Assembly (NCBI GenBank): GCA_964030475.1 | Contig: CAXIPT010000006.1 | Location: 553,416 to 617,415, forward strand | From: Tethya wilhelma | Taxonomy: Eukaryota; Porifera; Demospongiae; Tethyida; Tethyidae | DNA: 64,000 bases | Direction: 5' to 3' | The notes under the pieces: model-generated | Database searches by the model: none | Told to the model about the DNA's origin: nothing | What the model saw: only the letters and a program-made list of their open reading frames with translations | Part shown: positions 59,329 to 64,000 of the stretch, one piece after another | Layout: every line of letters starts with the position of its first letter | Position numbering within the stretch: position 1 is the stretch's first letter | Program-made: the position numbers and the translations under genes

Positions 59329-59990
59329 CTGCTTTAGTTCAGATGATATTTCACTCAGGTTTGAGATACAGTGGGCAAAAAAGAAACGAGAAAAAAAGGT
59401 GGCCTGCCGGACTTCTTTTGTCTCAGATACGCTGCTCAGTGATCACAGTTGAGCTGCTTGAGTTCAGACAATATAATAGAAGATATTTCACTCATAGGTT
59501 TGAGATGTTGAAAAGAAACGAGGAAAAAAAAGACTTCTTTGGTCTCGGATACGCCCGAAGTAGTCTCGCTAGCCAAACTCTCCGCAAAAAATGGGAGGTA
59601 CGTTATAAAACACGGACCGGACCGGACCAACGGACTACATATAAAAAGTATTACGGAGTCAGTCCGGTCCGTAATTTGTACTCCAGAGTATAAAATACGG
59701 ACTAAATACGGGACTAAAAACGGACTCATCTACGGACTGTCCATTAAACCTCCTAGCTTTGATCAATGAAGACGCGGCTAGTCAGAGTGACGAGTCATGT
59801 CAAGATAAAAAGCGAAGATTTCACAGGTGAGACTTTGTTTTAGTGCAGTTGGATGGAGCTACTTTCAAAACCAGTGCTAAGTGGACGACTATCACCACTT
59901 TCTATTGCAGAAGCCGAATCTCTATGAGAGAAAATGTGGCTCAGTGCTCAGTGGCTCAAGCGGACCACCCAGCAAGTATCCACCCGTGAA

Positions 59991-60049
59991 GTAGTCTCGC
60001 GGGCCAGACTCTTCCTTTCCCTTGGGAAGAGTCTGGCCCGCGAGACTAC
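59991..60049. mobile_element. Nested perfect hairpin with 7-base target duplication
   Basis: 25-base arms (gtagtctcgcgggccagact onward) are exactly complementary around a 9-base loop. CCGTGAA flanks it on both sides (59984-59990 and 60050-60056). It inserted into the larger transposon. Related end sequences (agtctcgctagccagact) occur near 3897, 27010 and 59562. Confidence 0.9.
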
Positions 60050-60340
60050 CCGTGAAGCCAAAAGCAGGAGAAGTATACTGCATCAAAGCTGAAGATCCTA
60101 CTAAAAGAAGTACTAAAGTGACTATGATCACAGATAGTAGACTGAGGCCTAGCCATATGTCATGGCCTCTCAGTGTTCATGGGTGAAGGTCTGAGTATCG
60201 TCAAAAGATGCAAAAAGTATTCAGTAACTCCTTCATTGAAGGTATGTTATTCAGTATGCATTATGTAATGGTGCCTGGTCATTTTGAATTCTTATAATTA
60301 ATTTTTCCGTATTTTTATTATAGATCACCAATGTGTCCAA

Positions 60341-60484
60341 GAGCAGACCTCAACTGGTGCCAAGACCTCAACTCGTACAGCCTCCCAGGAGCAGACCTCA
60401 ACTGGTGCCAAGACCTCAACTCGTACAGCCTCCCAGGAGCAGACCTCAACTGGTGCCAAGACCTCAACTCGTACAGCCTCCCAA
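60341..60484. repeat. 48-bp in-frame tandem repeat, three units
   Basis: Three units at 60341, 60389 and 60437 are identical except the last base. In the plus-strand frame beginning HQCVQEQ, each unit encodes EQTSTGAKTSTRTASQ (16 residues). It is part of an exon of the transposon that seems to start after the acceptor near 60324. Confidence 0.85.
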
Positions 60485-60678
60485 GAACAGACCTCACAAG
60501 TTAGTCGCAATTATGCCGCACAAAATCTCCATTTCCAGCAGCAGAAGCACAAAAAGCCACAACGTAAGCGTGAATAGTGAATGTGGAGAACTATGAACTA
60601 GAGGAGCCCAAGCCAAAGAAAGACAATTGGATTCAGACACCTCTCTTCACTCTGTCTGGTAAGGATCGATCTGCACTG

Positions 60679-61355
60679 TTGAGTCCTCAGGGTGGATCAA
60701 CGATAAACTTGTGGTAGCTGCCCAAGCCCTGCTGAGATCACAATTTTCAGTTTAGGGGTTACAAAATCCATCTCTTGGAATCACACTAGGACTAGAAATT
60801 CAGTCAGAGGAGTTCGTCCAAATCCTGCATGATGGCCACGGACATTGGTTGACTGTCAGCAACATTGGTGCTAAAGATGCCACTGAGATATTCATCTATG
60901 ACAGCATGTACCAGTCAATTGGTTCACACATGAAGAATCAAATTGCATCCCTTTTGTGTTGCCAGGAGAAGCAGATAAATGTCAAGATGGTGGATGTACA
61001 AGTACAGTCTGGGAGCTGTGATTGTGGGCTCTTCGCAATTGCTTTTGCCACATGTCTGGCAAGTGGAATTCATCCTAGCTCATACCTCTTTGATCAGAAG
61101 AGAATGAGGAAGCATTTGTTTGATTGCTTGTCAGATGGCAAAATGACAATGTTTCCTACATTGAAATCAAGAAGACCAAAGAAGAATGTGAAGTCAACGG
61201 ACTATATAGAAGTCTTTTGTACCTGCCGTATGCCAGAACTGGGCCATATGGTTCAATGCAGTCAGTGCAACAATTGGTACCATGTTTCGTGTGTTACCGT
61301 GCCCAAGAATGCACTGAATGATTCGACTGTAGAGTGGAAATGTAGAAGCTGTTGA
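60679..61355 (+). CDS. Ulp1-like cysteine protease with PHD finger, one nonsense codon
   Basis: A continuous frame reads SGWINDKLVVAAQALL, LQNPSLG, LHDGHGHWLTVS, IFIYDSMY and SGSCDCGLFAIAFA, giving the His, Asp, Gln and Cys expected of C48/Ulp1-type proteases. It then has a PHD-type zinc finger (FCTCRMPELG, VQCSQCNNWYHVSC, WKCRSC) and stops at 61355. An in-frame TAG at 60753-60755 lies between the first conserved block and LQNP, so the full domain is broken unless read through; an ATG at 60849 would give a 168-residue piece beginning just after the catalytic His. Such Ulp1 proteases are commonly carried by animal DNA transposons. The 5' boundary is uncertain. Confidence 0.75.
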
Positions 61356-61944
61356 TTTTTTTCCTCATCTTTTTACTTCACCTTTTTAAAATTAATATGC
61401 TGTCACATAAATTTTAATAATTATTATTACTCTAATTTTTAGTTGTCCAATAATAATTTTTTGTTATTGTTTTCAATGCCACTATAAAGCTCTACAATAT
61501 TAACCAGTATATTCTTCCACTGAGCTGCAACAGATTATATAGCTGGGTCTGAAATTTAACTCTAAGTAACCAGGCTCTGCATTTGCCAGGTCCATGATGG
61601 TCGAGTCCGTAGCTTGGTCCGTGATTTATACTATGGTTGACGGTCCGTATTTTATACGCGGACCCAGTCCGTTAAACTAGTCCGTTGGTCCGGTCCGGTC
61701 CGTGTTTTATAACGTACCGATTTATTAGACTAAGAGCATGACGCCATCACGACGTCAAACATGTACTTTGCGCGCACTGTGTTTGTTGTTTGGGCAAAAA
61801 TTAATATGCACAATGAATGAAGACTCAGAGTCTCCAATAAACAATACAAATACATGCATGTATACCTACAAAAACAATACAGCAAAACCTGCAAAATTGA
61901 TAAGCATACAGAACAGGATTTTAATACTGAGCAATTATTGACAT

Positions 61945-63880
61945 TCAATTATGTTCACTGAGAATAGCTTCACGTTCTCGCATCCTCTCTTCTTCCAAGT
62001 TGATCTCACCATCACTAGCTACAGATTGCGCTGAAATGTCTTCACAAAGTAAACACAGTTCACGCTGAAGATTACTAGCAGAGGGGCGTTCGCGATGATC
62101 CCAACTGAGGCATCTCTTGACTAGGACAACAAACTCGTGATTAGCTCCTAGTCTCTTTTCCAGATCGTACTGGTAAGATCGTCTGATTTTCTCGACACCC
62201 ATTAGAACAGCTTGATTTGTTGATTCAAATTGCTTGATAACTACAATTGTGGAGAGGTGTCCGAAAGAAAATATGTCCACTTTGAAGTTGTATCTCACTT
62301 TACTCGAGCCAGGTATTGGGCTAAGAGTTTCAGGAGCACAGTAGAGCAAGTTACCAGGATGTTCGGTCATGGTAACAATATCTCGAGGTGAATCAAGGTC
62401 AATTATACGGGAATTGCCAAAATCTGCAACTTTAGCTACACCATTTTCGTCAAGAAGAACGTTTGTAGCAGTGAGATCGCGGTGTATGATACTTTCTCCG
62501 TGAAGATATGCCAATCCTTTGGAGACATCATGTAACAGTCGAAGCATTGCTAAAAGTGTGAGATCAGGGTTCTCCTTTAGGTGATCGTAAAGGTTGGTTT
62601 GTAGCAGTTCCATGATTAGAAAGGGTTCTGCAACTGTTTTGTTTCCACCAATATATCGAACAATGTTCGGATGTTGTAATTGTTGGAGCTTTGAAAGTAT
62701 GTCTGCCTCATTCTTAATCTGTTCGCTCATGCCTCTCCTTTGGAAAAAGAATTTGCCAGCATAGAGTTTCCCTTTGTATTTCACTTTCTTCACACAGCCA
62801 TAATAACCACTTCCGAGAGGCTTACAAGGATCACTAATAACTTCAATCTGTTCTTTCTTGATGAAATGTAAATCGTTTCCATTACCACCTTCGGAATGCA
62901 ATGGTAAACCTATAATTAAACAAAACCTGGACAATTAATGTACAATGTACTATCAGCCTTGTTCCCAATGTAAGTTCGTCTGTTCTACATTTATTAATAA
63001 ATTAATAAAATATAATATTCATAAAATATTATGTAATAAATGACTAAACTAAGTCACACACTGAAAAAATTTAATAGTAAAGGATTGAGATAATTTTGCC
63101 GTAATATTAATTATGTAGTAGAAAAGCATACAAATCTATAAGTTTAAAACTCTCTGAGAGACTCTATATTTATACTGTCTCATACAGGCAATGGCATTCA
63201 TATGATTTCATGTATACGGGCTTTAATTTCTTATAATACAATATCAGTTTCTTACCATATTTCTTGGTTAAACTATCAGCAAGGTCTGGCATTCCAATAT
63301 TGACCAGGGCTGAGAATAGTTTGGTCCAAGTAGGCTTCTCCAGTTGTCCCCACTGAATCAGCATCTCCAAACGACACTTTTTCACTGTCCTATGATCTTC
63401 ACGAATGGCCAACAGTTGGTGTGTAGGTATCTTCAGCTGGACACCTAGCTCAAACCATGTAATGACTTCTTCCAGTTCAACTTGAAGATCTGCTAGCTCA
63501 GCACTATCAACACCACCTGTACATGGCATGCAGCGCACACATGCAGAGCTCAGATATACAGGCATGAATGGAATTTTGATTAAAGATTTTTATAACCAAA
63601 CTATCACAGCAACACATACCATTGTTGGTGGGAGAGGTAGAATCATTCTGAGAATCGGAGGAGGTGTTGGTGACTTCCTGAGGTGTACTACCCAGAGAGG
63701 TGGTGGACACTAAGGATTATCACAAAACGGCTATAGTTATCATAATACAAAAATTAACTATAGACTCCTGTGGCCACATACCTTGGTTGTCCAAGAAAGT
63801 CATATTGTCAGCCTGTTCATTACCAACAGTTGTATTTTTGTTAGTTTTTGTTTGTTTTTGAACTGGAGGCTCATCTGTAT
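61945..63880 (-). CDS. Death-domain protein kinase, 5' end beyond window
   Basis: Exons 63880-63782, 63709-63620, 63516-63256 and 62909-61945 (99, 90, 261 and 965 nt) are all phase 1. The first two are S/T/N-rich linker. The third is a Death domain (VITWFELGVQL, CRLEMLIQWGQ, WTKLFSALVNIGMPDLADSL). The last is a kinase with GSGYYGCV, AGKFF, HRDLTATN, DFG and CAPET, ending REREAILSEHN. The kinase and its 3' flank are strikingly close to the tandem-DED kinase ending at 24454, but the N-terminal module is a DD rather than a DED pair, indicating module replacement at a phase-1 intron. More 5' exons are expected beyond the window. Likely active kinase recruited by DD contacts (inference). Confidence 0.82.
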
Positions 63881-63958
63881 CTGTATTAAATTCAAGAATA
63901 TGTCATTCATGATTGAAATACAATGCCACAGTCATAGTCATATGTATAATGCAACGTA

Positions 63959-63991
63959 CTGTCTCTTATACACATCTGACGCTGCCGACGA
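63959..63991. other. Sequencing-library adapter contamination
   Basis: The 33 bases beginning ctgtctcttatacacatct and ending ctgccgacga are the reverse complement of the Nextera (Tn5 mosaic end plus read-1 tail) adapter, recalled from general knowledge. The nine bases that follow are of doubtful origin. This is artefact, not genome sequence. Confidence 0.95.
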
Positions 63992-64000
63992 AGATAGGGT

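Larger units (their letters stand above)
59597..61718. mobile_element. DNA transposon with perfect 41-bp terminal inverted repeats
   Basis: 59597-59637 is exactly the reverse complement of 61678-61718. Both ends consist of ggtacgttataaaacacgga followed by repeated accgg/tccgg units; subterminal regions carry many further TCCGT/ACGGA motifs. Inside are a 48-bp coding repeat, an Ulp1-like protease/PHD ORF and a nested hairpin. No transposase core was recognised, so it is probably a derivative that depends on another element, or one whose transposase I cannot recognise. No clear target duplication was seen. Confidence 0.85.

Noticed and set aside
59597..61718. Assignment to the KDZ (Kyakuja-Dileera-Zisupton) superfamily
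   Set aside because: An Ulp1 domain fits, but no transposase core and no 8-base target duplication were seen, so the family is left open.
1..64000. tRNA, rRNA or other structured RNA genes
   Set aside because: No cloverleaf or conserved rRNA sequence was recognised on either strand; hairpins found are explained by fold-back elements.

Overview
This is a eukaryotic, clearly metazoan window. Coding sequence is AT-rich and split by short GT-AG introns, nearly all in phase 1. The proteins carry animal signalling domains: tandem death effector domains (DED), Death domains, CARD-like repeats, SH2 and tyrosine-kinase-like kinases. The mix of compact introns, lineage-expanded death-fold/kinase proteins, P-element-like transposons and numerous fold-back elements suggests a sponge (demosponge) or similarly early-branching animal. 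That assignment is inference; there is no species marker in the window.

Layout. 0.9-10.6 kb: a minus-strand tandem array of two-pass membrane proteins, whose small cytosolic exons repeatedly carry a TPLL/PLL motif; two of the five copies look damaged. 11.2-14.2 kb: a divergent plus-strand relative. 14.6-15.8 kb: two intronless SH2-only adaptors. 16.1-18.6 kb: another two-pass protein. 18.9-35.7 kb: two copies of a block containing a small tandem-DED protein plus a two-pass membrane protein, with a broken third copy and a tandem-DED kinase between them. In the better copy (32.6-35.7 kb) the exon phases join a cytosolic tandem DED to the membrane protein. 36.0-42.1 kb: two more DED/kinase loci, one reading kinase-DED-DED-kinase across a frameshift, the other interrupted by an insertion. 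42.7-46.9 kb: a single-exon 1422-residue protein with three CARD-like repeats, a Roc-like GTPase with COR-like region and a C-terminal nucleoside phosphorylase. 47.2-51.1 kb: a P-element-like transposase with a convergent companion ORF. 51-59 kb: fold-back elements around a Death-domain gene. 59.6-61.7 kb: a transposon with perfect 41-bp inverted ends carrying an Ulp1-like protease/PHD ORF. 61.9-63.9 kb: a Death-domain kinase, cut by the end of the window, where 33 bases are a sequencing-library adapter.

How the genes could work together (inference): the window looks like an innate-immune or cell-death signalling cluster. Membrane proteins with cytosolic DEDs would be sensors, DED/DD adaptors and death-fold kinases would transmit by homotypic assembly, SH2 proteins would read phosphotyrosine, and the CARD-GTPase-phosphorylase would be an NLR-like effector acting on nucleosides or nucleotides. 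Phase-1 introns bounding the DED, DD, linker and membrane modules explain how such combinations could be exchanged.
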